64,000 nt of DNA from Thalassomonas viridans (GTDB taxonomy: Bacteria > Pseudomonadota > Gammaproteobacteria > Enterobacterales > Alteromonadaceae): positions 1,364,001-1,428,000 of the forward strand of contig NZ_CP059733.1 of NCBI RefSeq assembly GCF_000948985.2. Reading direction: 5' to 3'. Position numbers and translations under genes: made by a program. The notes under the pieces were generated by a model, which was not told the DNA's origin, ran no database searches, and was given only the letters and a program-made list of their open reading frames with translations. Below, one piece after another: positions 17,344 to 25,230 of this stretch (positions are counted from its first letter, which is position 1; each line of letters begins with the position of its first letter).

Positions 17344-17409
17344 GCTAACAAACCCATCAATTAACTGCTTTACGTTGCGCTTCAGGCGGCAAATTATGGC
17401 GGTGTTAGC
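17344..17409 (+). repeat. attC-like recombination site
   Basis: A 66-bp imperfect palindrome. Outer arms GCTAACA (17344-17350) and TGTTAGC (17403-17409) match the R''/R' boxes of integron attC sites (TAAC to GTTA). An inner pair CCAT/ATGG and AATT/AATT follows, offset by one unpaired base, as the extrahelical base of attC would require, and the centre TTTACGTTGCGCTTCAGGCG forms the variable loop. The ORF at 17430 begins 20 bp after the site, as a cassette gene does. No integrase gene is in the window. A lone palindrome of this sort could be chance. Confidence 0.45.
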
Positions 17410-17429
17410 CATCATCGAGGTATGGTATT

Positions 17430-17927
17430 ATGAGTTCAGAAACGCTACAGGCAACCACTATGCTAGCTACCAGTCTGGCGGCTCTTGCGGCGATATTATC
17501 TGGTATATGTGCTTTTTTTAGCTATAAGTTGGCGCGTAATATCCAAAATGATATGAAATCTGACGAGTGCATCATTATAGGCACACCAATACATCCAGAG
17601 TTAAAAAAACTGAAACATGAGCGGTGCGTACTGATGTGTGCCCTGTTTAACAAATCCAAACGAAAAGCATTTATCAATTCAGTTGAAGCCTATGACCGCC
17701 AGGGAAATATATTAGACGTTACCTGGGCTGGTGAAATTGATCAGATAGGTATTCCCCAGAATCCATCTCAATTGGTTGGTGTTGTTGACTCAGCCAACTT
17801 ATATGTTCGCAGCAGCGACGGCAAGGAGGTTGAATATATGGAGCTGGAGGTAAGTCATTCATTTTCGGATGAACCTTGTGTGGTTATTTATGATCCTTCA
17901 TCAGACTGGGATGAAAATGACGGCTAG
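17430..17927 (+). CDS. Membrane-anchored protein of unknown function
   Basis: A 165-residue protein with one N-terminal helix (about 10-32, LATSLAALAAILSGICAFFSY) and a soluble domain of about 125 residues that is predicted mostly beta, with no motif I recognise. ATG 17430 follows GAGGTATGGTATT. It begins 20 bp after the attC-like site. Its last 17 bases overlap the next gene, so the two are probably translated from one transcript. Context (small accessory genes) gives no function. Confidence 0.7.
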   Translation: MSSETLQATTMLATSLAALAAILSGICAFFSYKLARNIQNDMKSDECIIIGTPIHPELKKLKHERCVLMCALFNKSKRKAFINSVEAYDRQGNILDVTWAGEIDQIGIPQNPSQLVGVVDSANLYVRSSDGKEVEYMELEVSHSFSDEPCVVIYDPSSDWDENDG

Positions 17928-18564
17928 CAGGCACATAAATCGTCATTTTGTGCGCAGCATGCTAACTGTATCGGTTTGTGCCGTATGCCTGGATGTTTCT
18001 GCCTTGAACTTCGAGCAGGATATTGTAGAAGCTGCACACGAAAGAACAAAGTCTTCCGTTCGTTATGATGGCGCATATGTGGCAATAGACTACCCCTGGG
18101 GGGATGTGCCAAAAGAAACCGGCGTGTGCACCGATGTTGTTATTCGCTCTTACCGTAAGTTGGGCACAGATCTTCAGCAGCTGGTTCACGAAGACATGAG
18201 CAGCAGTTTCAGCAAATATCCTTCAAAAAGAATTTGGGGCCTTAAGCGCCCGGATAAAAATATCGATCACCGGCGTGTTCCTAACCTTCAGGCTTTCTTT
18301 AAGCGCCACGGCCTGGTTTTAGCGGTTACCCGAAATCCCAAAGACTATAAGCCGGGCAATCTGGTAACCTGGATGTTGCCGGGTAACCTGCCTCATATCG
18401 GCATTGTCAGTGACCAGCTTCACTCGGAAACGGGTAATCCTATGATAGTGCATAACATAGGTAATGGTCCCGAACTTGAGGATATCTTGTTTGGCTACAA
18501 AATTACCGGCCATTACAAATATGTACCGGAGAAATATAACAAGACAGGGCAAGAAGCGCACTAA
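17911..18564 (+). CDS. DUF1287 family exported protein
   Basis: About 217 residues with an N-terminal hydrophobic segment (MLTVSVCAVCLDVSA) that looks like a signal peptide. The rest matches DUF1287: YPWGDVPKETGVCTDVVIRSYR, given here as the region around residues 60-80 with a conserved Cys, VHEDM, then NIDHRRVPNL (about 123-132), PGNLVTW, LPHIGIVSD and IVHNIGNGPELED. The fold is thought to be of the NlpC/P60 cysteine-peptidase type, with the Cys and His residues as catalytic candidates, so an envelope amidase-like role is possible. The start is uncertain: ATG 17911 is used, ATG 17917 is equally likely. Confidence 0.82.
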   Translation: MKMTASRHINRHFVRSMLTVSVCAVCLDVSALNFEQDIVEAAHERTKSSVRYDGAYVAIDYPWGDVPKETGVCTDVVIRSYRKLGTDLQQLVHEDMSSSFSKYPSKRIWGLKRPDKNIDHRRVPNLQAFFKRHGLVLAVTRNPKDYKPGNLVTWMLPGNLPHIGIVSDQLHSETGNPMIVHNIGNGPELEDILFGYKITGHYKYVPEKYNKTGQEAH

Positions 18565-18608
18565 TGCTCAGCCCTTGTCTGCGGCATTAAATGTCTGAAA
18601 GGAGTACG

Positions 18609-19088
18609 ATGAAGAATCCATATACTGAAAATGACAATCGCCTGGCAGATGTTATTGCTGCTATACAGGTTATGGCCACCTATAAGTTTTACAAGCAGGA
18701 TTTTTCGGAATGGGCAAAACGGATTGAAGGCGATGAAACCAGGGGAGAGCATTGGAAAAAGGTTTTTGAACAGCATCCTGAGTTTTTCCGGTTGGGTGGG
18801 GGCAAGAAAAAAGCTTCGCTTGTGTGGCGCAGGAATTACCAAAAACTCTACAATGTTGATCTGGAAGAAAAAGTCAGTCGTGAGGCCTACAAAAATTTAA
18901 CTGATAAAGAAAAAAACAGATACTCCCGTATTCCCCTTAGTAATTCAGATATATCAACATTAATAGACACGGCCATTAACCTCCATTCCAGGGAAATCGA
19001 ACATAAGCAAGACTCCAGATGGTGGGTCGCAATTGTATCGGGCTTAGTGGGGGTTATTGTCGGTTCACTGATCAAGGCTTTCGTGTGA
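18609..19088 (+). CDS. Conserved protein with C-terminal membrane anchor, function unknown
   Basis: About 159 residues. The N-terminal 80 residues (RLADVIAAIQVMATYKFY, then HWKKVFEQHPEFFRL and SLVWRRNYQ) look like a small helical, possibly winged-helix, domain that I recall only from uncharacterised proteins. A charged linker follows, and a single helix WWVAIVSGLVGVIVGSLIKAF at the C-terminus should anchor it to the inner membrane. ATG 18609 has a strong AAGGAG 6 bases upstream, so it is preferred over 18591. It follows the DUF1287 gene by 44 bp on the same strand. Confidence 0.72.
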   Translation: MKNPYTENDNRLADVIAAIQVMATYKFYKQDFSEWAKRIEGDETRGEHWKKVFEQHPEFFRLGGGKKKASLVWRRNYQKLYNVDLEEKVSREAYKNLTDKEKNRYSRIPLSNSDISTLIDTAINLHSREIEHKQDSRWWVAIVSGLVGVIVGSLIKAFV

Positions 19089-19333
19089 GATATTTAACAG
19101 GTCAGTCAAAAGAGCTTTTCAGGCTAAAAGTTGCTGTTGATGAATTTTTGTAATCTTATGAAACTTATGGGTTAATTGTCGTTTTTTTAACTCTGTGTGA
19201 TATTTTTTTATGGTTGGATTAGCGCTTAGGACAGCCGCAAATTTTATTAGAACAAGCTGACATGATTGGAAAAATATCGTTTTTTGTCTGTTAAGGCGTA
19301 GTGCACTCTTCAAATAAACCCGGAGGAATTTAA

Positions 19334-19702
19334 ATGATTGGATACACAACACTTGGTACTAACGATTTGGAAAAGTCTTCAAGGTTTTATGATGCGCTGT
19401 TTGCAGTATGTGGCGCTTCCAGAATTCTGGACATGGGCACTTTCATACTTTGGGGCACTTCTCTTGAAGAATCTGCATTGGCAATCGCCAAGCCCTTCGA
19501 CGGCAACGAAGCGACTGTTGGCAACGGCGTAATGGTAGCGATCCGTGCCAAGTCTGAAGAAGAAGTAAATGCAATTTACGATAAAGCCATAGAGCTTGGC
19601 GGTTCAGACGAAGGTGCTCCCGGGCAGAGGGGCGATGGTTTTTATGCCGGGTATTTCAGAGATCTTGAAGGTAATAAACTTAATGCCTTTTTCACGGGGT
19701 AG
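19334..19702 (+). CDS. VOC (glyoxalase/bleomycin resistance) family protein
   Basis: A 122-residue single-domain member of the vicinal oxygen chelate superfamily. It begins MIGYTTLGTNDLEKSSRFYDALF, described here by its typical beta-alpha start, with the C-terminal half ending DGFYAGYFRDLEGNKLNAF, the family's second metal-ligand region (Glu in DLEGN). Substrate cannot be predicted: members include dioxygenases, isomerases and fosfomycin or bleomycin resistance proteins. The start has GGAGGAATTTAA upstream. A terminator follows directly, so it is expressed alone. Genes of this family are common passengers of integrons. Confidence 0.88.
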   Translation: MIGYTTLGTNDLEKSSRFYDALFAVCGASRILDMGTFILWGTSLEESALAIAKPFDGNEATVGNGVMVAIRAKSEEEVNAIYDKAIELGGSDEGAPGQRGDGFYAGYFRDLEGNKLNAFFTG

Positions 19703-19714
19703 ATGCAGTTATTC

Positions 19715-19750
19715 CCGCTGCCGCCCAATAAAGTGAGGCAGCGGTTTTGT
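19715..19750 (+). terminator. Rho-independent terminator after the VOC gene
   Basis: CCGCTGCC (19715-19722) pairs with GGCAGCGG (19737-19744), followed by TTTTGTTT. Confidence 0.8.
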
Positions 19751-19793
19751 TTCTCTCACCACTGCTGACGGTGTAATGTATTAGGAAGAAGTA

Positions 19794-20297
19794 TTGAACA
19801 TTGCAGAAACTGACAGGTTAGTTATTTGAGAAGTCACCGACAGAGATGTTGGCGATCTCGCAAAGGTTTTATCAGATCCCGAAGTCATGAGATATTCATT
19901 AAAAGGGGTTCATTCAAAAGAACAAATTCTTGAATACATCAAGAATTGTAAAAATGCCTACCAGAATAATGGCTATGGTCATTGGATAATCCATAGTATT
20001 TCGACAGGTGAGTTTGTAGGAATTTGTGGATTAAATAAACACGAGGTGGATAATGAGGATATTGTTCATATTGTCTATCGGCTGGCCAAAGAGCAGCAGG
20101 GAAAAGGTTATGCAGCAGAAGCGGCTACAGCTGTTTTGAGCTTTGCCAAAAACTCCCTTGCGCTTAACAGTGTGCACGCACTCATAGATCCCCTCAATAC
20201 TGACTCGTTAAAAATTGTTCAACGCACCGGCTTTAAATATAAGAAACCGTCTGTATTTGGTGGTGTTAAAGTTGATGTTTTTGAGGCGCAGTTGTAA
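19794..20297 (+). pseudogene. GNAT acetyltransferase interrupted by a stop codon
   Basis: Read from TTG 19794, the frame gives NIAETDRLVI, then TGA at 19827-19829, then EVTDRDVGDLAKVLSDPEV joining the open frame at 19887. GNAT proteins of the RimJ/RimL type have Arg at this position (RLxIRE), so a CGA to TGA change is the simplest explanation. Downstream, the acetyl-CoA site reads KEQQGKGYAAEAA, and NTDSLKIVQRTGFKY is the usual C-terminal motif. AGGAAGAAG precedes the TTG. A shortened protein from ATG 19887 would lack the first strand and helix. Readthrough or sequencing error cannot be excluded. Confidence 0.7.
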
Positions 20298-20508
20298 AAC
20301 GAGATATAACAAGCCCGTCAGGTTTTTAATGGCGTTTTACCTTTTGAGCAGCCAGAGTGGCCTTTGAAAATGGCAAAACGCCTTCTATTTGGTTTATTTT
20401 ACTTCTAAATCAACACCTTTTTATAATAAGAGTTGCTGATGAAAAGTATATGCGCTCTTAGGTTAAGCGTTTATATACGGGATTTTTATTGTTAGTCCTG
20501 GGAAATTT
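20298..20508. other. Intergenic region with long-range inverted repeat
   Basis: ATATAACAAGCC just after the GNAT gene looks like the left end of an attC site, and GGCGTTTT (about 20332-20339) can pair with AAAACGCC (about 20375-20382), but no matching right-hand GTTA box follows. It may be a decayed attC or a weak terminator. Confidence 0.3.
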
Positions 20509-21357
20509 TTACCCGCTTTTAGGCGTAAAATGGTAAGCATCCCATTCTTCGCCGGTGTCATTATCTCTGATGGTTAACCATTCTTCGCCGGATTCGGTAT
20601 TTTCGTCCCACCAGTAATCAATATCATCTCCCCAGCCGTCTGCTTGTTCTTCTGCCCAATCCCGATATTCCTCATCCTGACATTCATCATCACAAACCTC
20701 ATCGTCGTCAGTTTCGCCTTCCTTAAAAGATAATAAAGAGGGCTTTATTAACTGCTCTGATTTAGTTAATTGCTTTTTTGGGCTGCCCTCCAGAACATAT
20801 TTCACCGCGTCTGATATTTTTTGAGAAGCCGAATTGGTGGTAAGGCGTGAGAGTTGCTCTAAATCCGTTGCGGAAAGCTTATTATTCTGCAGTTCATTTT
20901 GAAATAAGGCTAATGCATAGCCGCTTACCCGTTCTTTGTTTTTGCTCAAGCTGTTAAAAATGATTTTTACCGGTTCGCCTTTGGTAACTTCATCATTTAA
21001 AGTAATGCTGTATGCCTGGCTTGCCTTGCGTAGAAACAAATCGACAAAGGCTATTTTGTCGTTGGCATTATTTAGTGTGCGGTAAGTTTCCTTATACCTT
21101 TTGATAAGGTTGCGAACCTCAGTTCTTTCAGGCAGGGATGATTTGTCGATTGACTGCCTTGCAGCCATGTTGTTAATACAGTATTTATTCGAGAGTAAAA
21201 ACTGATGGTTGTGGCTAAGGTTTGCTGCAAAGTCTGCTTTAGTCAGTTTTGATGCAGAATTGCATTTTAGTTCGTTTACCTGCTGGTACGCCATGGTATT
21301 AGGCGTAGCAAGCAGGGTGAAACCAGCACATAAAATTAACGAGAGTAAATTCTTCAT
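20509..21357 (-). CDS. Exported acidic protein of unknown function
   Basis: About 282 residues. A signal peptide (MKNLLSLILCAGFTLLATP, cleavage near TMA) precedes a helical domain of about 190 residues, then a strongly acidic tail of about 70 residues with clusters such as ETDDDEVCDDECQDEE and several Trp (WWDENTESGEEWL). ATG 21357 is chosen over 21372 because AAAGGGA lies before it and the signal peptide starts there. Four cysteines could pair. No family is recognised. An acidic C-terminal tail might bind calcium or a basic partner, which is speculation. The gene stands alone, divergent from the HTH gene. Confidence 0.68.
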   Translation of the reverse strand: MKNLLSLILCAGFTLLATPNTMAYQQVNELKCNSASKLTKADFAANLSHNHQFLLSNKYCINNMAARQSIDKSSLPERTEVRNLIKRYKETYRTLNNANDKIAFVDLFLRKASQAYSITLNDEVTKGEPVKIIFNSLSKNKERVSGYALALFQNELQNNKLSATDLEQLSRLTTNSASQKISDAVKYVLEGSPKKQLTKSEQLIKPSLLSFKEGETDDDEVCDDECQDEEYRDWAEEQADGWGDDIDYWWDENTESGEEWLTIRDNDTGEEWDAYHFTPKSG

Positions 21358-21514
21358 AAAGTCCCTTTCCATTTGTTTTTATAAAATTGTTACATTATAT
21401 TTACAATGTGTTTTTGTCAATTCCTTACTGTCGGGTAAAAGTCGTGTTAAATTCGTACCCGACACCGGATAAATTGGGGGATACTTGTGATTGTTAAGTT
21501 CAGGGGGAAATTAA

Positions 21515-21982
21515 ATGATTCTTAAAGAGTTACGTATTAGCCGCCACCTTTCACAAGAGCAATTGGCGCAAATGTCCGGGTTGAATGTCAGGACAATCCA
21601 GCGGATTGAGAGCGGCAAAAACGCCAGTTTAGAGTCCCTTAGATGCCTTGCTTCTGCTCTGGATGTTGATGTGGCAACCTTGCAGCAGGAGAAGTTTGTG
21701 ATAGACAAACAGTCGGATAACTGGAAAAACTTACCGCTGTTGCTGAAAATCTGGTTTATATTCAACTTTCTGCAAATTCGCTCTAAAAGAGCAACGGCTG
21801 TTCGTATTGAGCTTGTTTCTCATGTCAGCGGCTTTATGTTTTGCTGTTTAGGGCTGGTGAATGAAGCGGCGCTTGTTGGCGGTTTGATTATGCTGGCTAC
21901 GGCCTATTTGTTTCACCTGTTAAAGTGGCAGGGGGATAAATACGGTATTTGGTTTGAGCATGAAACAGCTAAACGCAGCTGA
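21515..21982 (+). CDS. XRE-type helix-turn-helix protein fused to a two-helix membrane domain
   Basis: A 155-residue protein. Residues 1-60 are a classic Cro/C1 domain: LSQEQLAQMSGLNVRTIQRIESG, described as helices 2 and 3 with recognition helix NVRTIQRIE. After a short linker, residues 85-145 hold two hydrophobic helices, so DNA-binding appears tethered to the membrane. A 52-codon membrane peptide gene starts 22 bp downstream and is likely cotranscribed. Proteins of this build occur as 2TM-domain regulators. Target and signal are unknown; self-regulation is likely. Confidence 0.82.
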   Translation: MILKELRISRHLSQEQLAQMSGLNVRTIQRIESGKNASLESLRCLASALDVDVATLQQEKFVIDKQSDNWKNLPLLLKIWFIFNFLQIRSKRATAVRIELVSHVSGFMFCCLGLVNEAALVGGLIMLATAYLFHLLKWQGDKYGIWFEHETAKRS

Positions 21983-22004
21983 TAGATAAGAAGGTATCGT
22001 AAAT

Positions 22005-22163
22005 ATGCTTGATGGTATTCTAACGGTTTTGGGAATAGCCCCTTTACAGAGTTTAGGCGAGTCTATGCGCAGCTCGAAAACACTCACCATTATGGTGGTT
22101 ACCGGCCTGGTTTTGTTCGGTGGTTTCGTGTTGTTTTTATATAAAATAGCAGGTATGCAATAG
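22005..22163 (+). CDS. Small single-pass membrane protein
   Basis: A 52-residue product whose second half is one helix (TIMVVTGLVLFGGFVLFLY). AAGAAGG lies about 10 bases before ATG 22005. It follows the XRE/2TM regulator by 22 bp and precedes a terminator, so both form a small operon; it may be a partner or effector of the regulator. No family is recognised. Confidence 0.55.
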   Translation: MLDGILTVLGIAPLQSLGESMRSSKTLTIMVVTGLVLFGGFVLFLYKIAGMQ

Positions 22164-22184
22164 GGGCTGATATCTTTGCTGGTT

Positions 22185-22220
22185 AGCCTTAGCCATTAAG
22201 GTTAACGGCTAAGGCTGTTT
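22185..22220 (+). terminator. Rho-independent terminator after the HTH operon
   Basis: AGCCTTAGCC (22185-22194) and GGCTAAGGCT (22207-22216) form a 10-bp stem followed by GTTT. Confidence 0.7.
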
Positions 22221-22268
22221 GCTTAAGCTCTTTCCCTTCAACTCTTTTCCTTAAGCTCTTTTCCTAAA

Positions 22269-22571
22269 TTAAAGCAGCTCTCTCATACGTCGTTGTAGTT
22301 GCTGTATCCTGCTGTCAAACTCTGTCACCCTATTCTTAAGCCATTTGGCATTGCGCTGGTAGCCGTAGGCGGTGAATTCATTCATGTCTTCCTGCTCATT
22401 GATAATGGCGGCAAAGGCGTCACAGAGAAAGGCACAGTCTGCGTTGAAATCGCCGAAATCGTCCGTCAGCTTTATAAACTCACTGGAAATTGGCTTTTGT
22501 CCAACGGTGTTTTCTTCGCCGTTTTCTGAATCAAGATCTTCAGAGTCGGGTTGGTCTGTAAATTCACTCAT
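22269..22571 (-). CDS. Small acidic soluble protein of unknown function
   Basis: A 100-residue protein without signal or membrane segments. The first 30 residues are acidic and disordered-looking (DQPDSEDLDSENGEE). The rest is helical, ending in a basic, coiled-coil-like helix (FDSRIQQLQRRMRELL). ATG 22571 has TAGGAGA upstream. A 52-codon ORF ends 12 bp before this start, with its stop codon inside the ribosome site, which suggests translational coupling. I do not recognise the family. Confidence 0.65.
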   Translation of the reverse strand: MSEFTDQPDSEDLDSENGEENTVGQKPISSEFIKLTDDFGDFNADCAFLCDAFAAIINEQEDMNEFTAYGYQRNAKWLKNRVTEFDSRIQQLQRRMRELL

Positions 22572-22583
22572 TTTCGTAGTCTC

Positions 22584-22742
22584 CTATAAGCTGGCTGTAA
22601 GGTAAGGACCGTCTTGGATTGACGGGTGGCCGTGGTGGTTACTGCCTGCGGTCGGCGGATCGTGAAAGGTGAGGTTGTGTATGTTCGTTGTTAAAAAAAC
22701 TTTAACCGAGTTTAACTCTGGCATATCATTAATGTTAGCCAT
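22584..22742 (-). CDS. Possible small gene coupled to the acidic protein gene
   Basis: A 52-codon ORF reading MANINDMPELNSVKVF and ending in GPYLTASL, with a His/Pro/Gly-rich middle (HDPPTAGSNHHGHP). GAGG lies 9 bases before ATG 22742. Its TAG overlaps the AGGAG site of the next gene. The leader-like start followed by a hydrophilic second half resembles a peptide precursor in outline, but no modifying enzyme is nearby. It may be a leader peptide, a small protein or chance. Confidence 0.35.
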   Translation of the reverse strand: MANINDMPELNSVKVFLTTNIHNLTFHDPPTAGSNHHGHPSIQDGPYLTASL

Positions 22743-23214
22743 AATGGATAGCCTCATTATCTATTGTGGTCAGCTGCCTCTGGGTGTTCTCGCACTCAGG
22801 GGTAGCGCCTGTTGTTTATCTTTACGTTAATTACTGCTTTTTTACAGTGCTATTAACTGTTCTCTCTACTGTTCTTTCTACTGTTTTATTGCTTCTTGGT
22901 AATGCCTCCTTTGGTTTTGAATTCCACTATTAAGGTATAGTCGATCAGGCTGGAAATTTCGACAGTGTAAGGGCTTTTTTTGCGGTTAAATGCGGGGGAT
23001 TTTACGGGCTGTTTCTGCCATTAATTTGGGCCTGTAGCGCTATCTTGAGTGTTCATTAACGTGAGGGGAAATATCTGGTGACAATAATTGCGAACATGGG
23101 GTAAAACAAACTGATATTATTGAAAATTATTTATATTTAGTCACCGATGGCGCCGTTGTCCGGGGCTTTGTGGAGTTGTTCCTGCGGTGTAAAATTAGAT
23201 GTATAAGGATAAAA
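22743..23214. other. Gene-free stretch before the polysaccharide deacetylase gene
   Basis: No supported ORF. CCTCTGGGTG and CACTCAGGGG near 22777-22802 can form a hairpin using G-U pairs. Three pyrimidine-rich CTGTTCT-like repeats lie near 22855-22885. The deacetylase start has AAGGATAAAA upstream. Confidence 0.4.
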
Positions 23215-24138
23215 ATGAAATCATGTTTAATGGTGCTGGTGTTATTGCTGGCGGCGCCTTTGTCTCTCGCAAAAGAAATTGCGATCACTTTCGATGATTC
23301 TCCTCGTAAAGCCGCCGGTTATTTTAGCGGGCCTGAACGCGCGCAAAAGCTAATCGCCGAGTTAAAGCAGCACAAAGTTCCCCAGGTCGCCTTTTTTTCT
23401 AACAGCAGCAAGCTTGACGAGGAAGGGGTTAAAAGGTTGCAGGCATATAGCCGGGCGGGCCATGTTATTGCCAATCATAGCCATGATCATGCCGATTTTA
23501 ACAGAACCGGCCTGGAGCAATATGTTGAAGCCTTTTTACTGGCGGACGAAAAACTGGGGCAGTTTGAAAATTTTAAAAAGCTCTACCGCTTTCCTTATCT
23601 CAGGGAAGGTAACGACAAAGCCAAGCGAGACGGCATGCGGGCCGCACTGAAAAAGCACGGTTATAGCAACGCCTACATTACCCTGAATAATTATGACTGG
23701 CACATAGAAAGTCTTTTTCAGGCCGCCATCGACAAAAAGCTTGCGCCGGACTTTGAACGCATGGGGCAATTTTACGTTCAGGTATTGATGGAAAGCATCG
23801 AATATTACGACCAGATGGCGCAAACCCACCTGGGGCGCTCTCCCAGGCACGTACTACTGCTGCACGAGATGGATATTTCTGCGCTTTTTATCGGTGACCT
23901 GGTTGACGAGCTTAAGCGCAAAGGCTGGCGCATTATAACGCCTGAGCGGGCTTATCAGGATGAAATCGCCCAATACCAGACCGAGCGGGTGTTGCCCTTT
24001 AATCCCGGCCGCATCGGCGAAATTGCCAGGGATAAAGGCCAGAAAAAGGGGCTTTGGCACTCGACACTGGATGAAAACTATCTGGAGCAGAGGTTTATCA
24101 GCGAAGTATTACAGGCAGATATGAAAACCTTGCTGTAG
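23215..24138 (+). CDS. Exported polysaccharide deacetylase family protein
   Basis: About 307 residues: a signal peptide (LMVLVLLLAAPLSLA) and a NodB-type domain of carbohydrate esterase family 4. The first metal-site motif is ITFDDSP, with the catalytic Asp pair; HSHDHADF (about residues 86-93) is the zinc-binding His motif; RFPYLREGN is motif 3; and LLHEMD near residue 220 provides the late His. These enzymes remove acetyl groups from chitin oligomers, peptidoglycan or biofilm glycans in the envelope. ATG 23215 is chosen over 23170 because AAGGAT precedes it and the signal starts there. A NUDIX gene follows. Confidence 0.88.
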   Translation: MKSCLMVLVLLLAAPLSLAKEIAITFDDSPRKAAGYFSGPERAQKLIAELKQHKVPQVAFFSNSSKLDEEGVKRLQAYSRAGHVIANHSHDHADFNRTGLEQYVEAFLLADEKLGQFENFKKLYRFPYLREGNDKAKRDGMRAALKKHGYSNAYITLNNYDWHIESLFQAAIDKKLAPDFERMGQFYVQVLMESIEYYDQMAQTHLGRSPRHVLLLHEMDISALFIGDLVDELKRKGWRIITPERAYQDEIAQYQTERVLPFNPGRIGEIARDKGQKKGLWHSTLDENYLEQRFISEVLQADMKTLL

Positions 24139-24222
24139 TGAAGTTTGCTGTTAAGGGACTCACTAAATAAGCTGAGTGATGCGAATACAAGTAAATCAAT
24201 ATTATTGGAAATAAAATTTAGT

Positions 24223-24663
24223 ATGAAAAAAGAAGTACGGGTTGGAGTTGGTGTGATTATTCTGCGGGATAACCGCATCTTGTTAGGAGAGCGCATAGGT
24301 TCACACGGCGCGAATACCTGGGCAACCCCGGGCGGGCATTTGGAGCTTGGCGAGAGTGTAGAAGCCTGTGCCAGGCGGGAGGTGCTTGAAGAAACCGGGT
24401 TGGAGCTTGGAGAGCTTAAAAAACTTGGTTTTACTAACGATATTTTCAACCAGGAAGGTAAGCATTATGTCACCTTGTTTGTGGTTGCCACAGAGGCCGA
24501 GGGCGAAGCGGAGATCAGGGAGCCGAATAAGTGTAAGCAATGGCGTTGGTGTGATTTTGACGACCTGCCTGAGCCTTTATTTTTGCCTTTGGTGAATTTG
24601 CTTAAAGAGCAGCCTGATTTGAAGGAGGTTGTTTGTTTAAATCAGGCTGATCGGGTGGTGTAG
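24223..24663 (+). CDS. NUDIX hydrolase
   Basis: A 146-residue cytoplasmic hydrolase of nucleoside diphosphate-linked compounds. The NUDIX box is complete: GGHLELGES followed by REVLEETGLEL, fitting G-x5-E-x7-REU-x-EE-x-GU. The start ANTWATPGG and the overall length resemble MutT/NudG-like dihydroneopterin or CTP-type pyrophosphatases. ATG 24223 gives the normal family N-terminus (VRVGVGVIILRDNR); the longer reading from 24145 adds 26 unrelated residues. Upstream GGAA is weak. Substrate cannot be assigned. Confidence 0.88.
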   Translation: MKKEVRVGVGVIILRDNRILLGERIGSHGANTWATPGGHLELGESVEACARREVLEETGLELGELKKLGFTNDIFNQEGKHYVTLFVVATEAEGEAEIREPNKCKQWRWCDFDDLPEPLFLPLVNLLKEQPDLKEVVCLNQADRVV

Positions 24664-24683
24664 TTTTACGCTTTAACCTCAGG

Positions 24684-24760
24684 CGCTGAATTCATGTTTT
24701 CTGCCCGACGCAGTGGCGCTGGAACTCTGATAGAGAAAGTGATTTCACATGAATTCAGCG
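24684..24760. repeat. Inverted repeat with 13-bp perfect arms
   Basis: CGCTGAATTCATG (24684-24696) is repeated in inverted form at 24748-24760 around a 51-bp loop. It lies between convergent genes, so it could act as a two-way terminator, or be the ends of a small non-coding mobile element. Confidence 0.5.
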
Positions 24761-24783
24761 AGAGTCCTATATAAAGGTTTTAC

Positions 24784-25230
24784 TTACAGGCAAACAATCG
24801 CATTGAAGTTTTGCTTGCTGCTCACTGAATAATTGAAATTTAATTGCTGGGAAAGCTGCGCTTCATTCTTGTTGGCATAAACGTCACGCCAAACGCTGAA
24901 AGTCATCAAATAAGTGCCGGACTCATTGTTGAGATTTAGTTGTGAGCGATATCGCAGCACCATGAGCTGGCAAAAAGCGACGACAGGATCAGTTCCGGCG
25001 GGCATTAAGTTATGGTAGTGGCGAAATTTAGGGGTATTTAAAACATATTCCATATCCGCCTGGGGCCTTGAGCCGCTGGCGTCTCTGAACCATATACAGC
25101 TGTCGTTGTCGCTTCTGTGCACTTCGCCGTTTTTGTAGTCGATTATGTCGCAAGACTCGATATAATTTTTAAGTTCTTCGAAGCCAGGATAGCTTTGTTC
25201 GCTCCATTTTCTTACTATTGCATTACCCAT
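24784..25230 (-). CDS. Soluble protein of unknown function
   Basis: A 148-residue protein with no signal peptide or membrane helix, mixed alpha/beta in appearance. Noticeable stretches are CIWFRDASGSRPQADMEY and FRHYHNLMPAGTDPV, each possibly a conserved core, but I cannot place the family. ATG 25230 has an ideal AAGGAG site upstream. It stands alone on the minus strand, convergent with the NUDIX gene. The region upstream (25231-25603) is AT-rich and empty of genes. Confidence 0.68.
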   Translation of the reverse strand: MGNAIVRKWSEQSYPGFEELKNYIESCDIIDYKNGEVHRSDNDSCIWFRDASGSRPQADMEYVLNTPKFRHYHNLMPAGTDPVVAFCQLMVLRYRSQLNLNNESGTYLMTFSVWRDVYANKNEAQLSQQLNFNYSVSSKQNFNAIVCL

